Source: Elusimicrobiota bacterium
GTDB taxonomy: Bacteria; Elusimicrobiota; Elusimicrobia; Elusimicrobiales; UBA9959
Direction of reading: 5' to 3'
DNA: 7,644 nt
Assembly: GCA_003500765.1 (NCBI GenBank)
Contig: DNQL01000180.1
Span: 451-8,094 of the forward strand
A program made the translations under genes and the position numbers. This document shows positions 7,405 to 7,644 of the stretch, in pieces (the first letter of the stretch is position 1; each line of letters opens with the position of its first letter). The notes beneath the pieces were generated by a model. That model made no database searches and was not told the origin of the DNA. It saw nothing but the letters and a program-made list of their open reading frames with translations.

Positions 7405-7644
7405 ATTTCTTTACCCCTTTGATGCAGCTTACCTGGTCCACGATGCCGCAGATGACGGTGCGGACCGGCGCCTTCGGGTTCCTGAGTATCTTCCTGGCCC
7501 CGCCGCCCTCGTCCATGACGAGCACGACGTCGCCCGGGCCCGCGCCGACGCCGCCGTCGACCGCCAGGGTGGCGTCGCCGGAGAAATCGCCGGAGCAGGG
7601 CGAATCCACGGGCCGCACCAGCAGCAGCGTGGAGCCTTCCAGCC
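7397..7644 (-). CDS. EutN/CcmL-type pentameric microcompartment vertex protein (5' end missing)
   Basis: BMC-P shell protein that caps the vertices of the icosahedral shell. The visible 81 residues start in [13 protein letters not shown], the typical second strand of the EutN/CcmL fold, continue with [21 protein letters not shown], a signature region of the family, and end [24 protein letters not shown]. Family members usually begin with about 15-20 residues before LEG (a GxVxGTVxAT-like strand), so the real start lies beyond the right edge; an in-frame GTG at 7616-7618 is internal and not the start. The stop codon lies 8 nt inside the next gene (deoC), implying translational coupling. Two cysteines near the C-terminus are unremarkable. 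Identification is firm despite truncation. Confidence 0.92.

Overview
The window is GC-rich bacterial chromosome from an organism I cannot place to phylum. Every gene I can support lies on the minus strand, so transcription runs from high to low coordinates. Isoleucine codon ATA is used freely despite the high GC (13 of 30 Ile codons in the visible dnaK, by hand count). The dnaK lacks the roughly 25-residue ATPase-domain insertion found in proteobacterial DnaK. An uncultivated lineage such as Elusimicrobiota is one possibility, but that is only a guess.

Right part (about 4725-7644): the distal end of a bacterial microcompartment (BMC) operon. In transcription order it encodes a pentameric vertex protein (EutN/CcmL family, cut by the window edge), a deoxyribose-phosphate aldolase (DeoC) with an unusual 110-residue N-terminal extension, a hexameric shell protein (BMC-H), an 81-residue protein resembling the N-terminal segments of EutQ/EutT, and a compact family GH84 beta-N-acetylglucosaminidase. 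The genes overlap or lie within 33 nt of each other. A strong hairpin separates the shell gene from the small gene. DeoC is the only pathway enzyme of the compartment visible here, which suggests a compartment that cleaves deoxyribose-5-phosphate and contains the acetaldehyde. The aldehyde dehydrogenase and other core enzymes would lie beyond the right edge.

Middle (3247-4713): a uridine-kinase-family protein and a classical short-chain dehydrogenase/reductase follow closely, the two abutting with no spacer. They may be read through from the BMC operon. I see no convincing terminator after them.

Left part (1-3246): the heat-shock operon hrcA-grpE-dnaK, with dnaK cut by the left edge. Its control region is very clear: a consensus sigma-70-type promoter (TTGACA, 17 nt, TATAAT) abutting a slightly degenerate CIRCE operator, so HrcA made by the first gene should repress its own operon. 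A second exact copy of one CIRCE half-site lies just upstream, next to the stop codon of the dehydrogenase.

The most interesting parts are the DeoC extension (a putative encapsulation helix plus a four-cysteine cluster), the stand-alone EutQ/EutT-N-like protein, and the translational coupling of that BMC gene to a glycoside hydrolase not normally associated with microcompartments.
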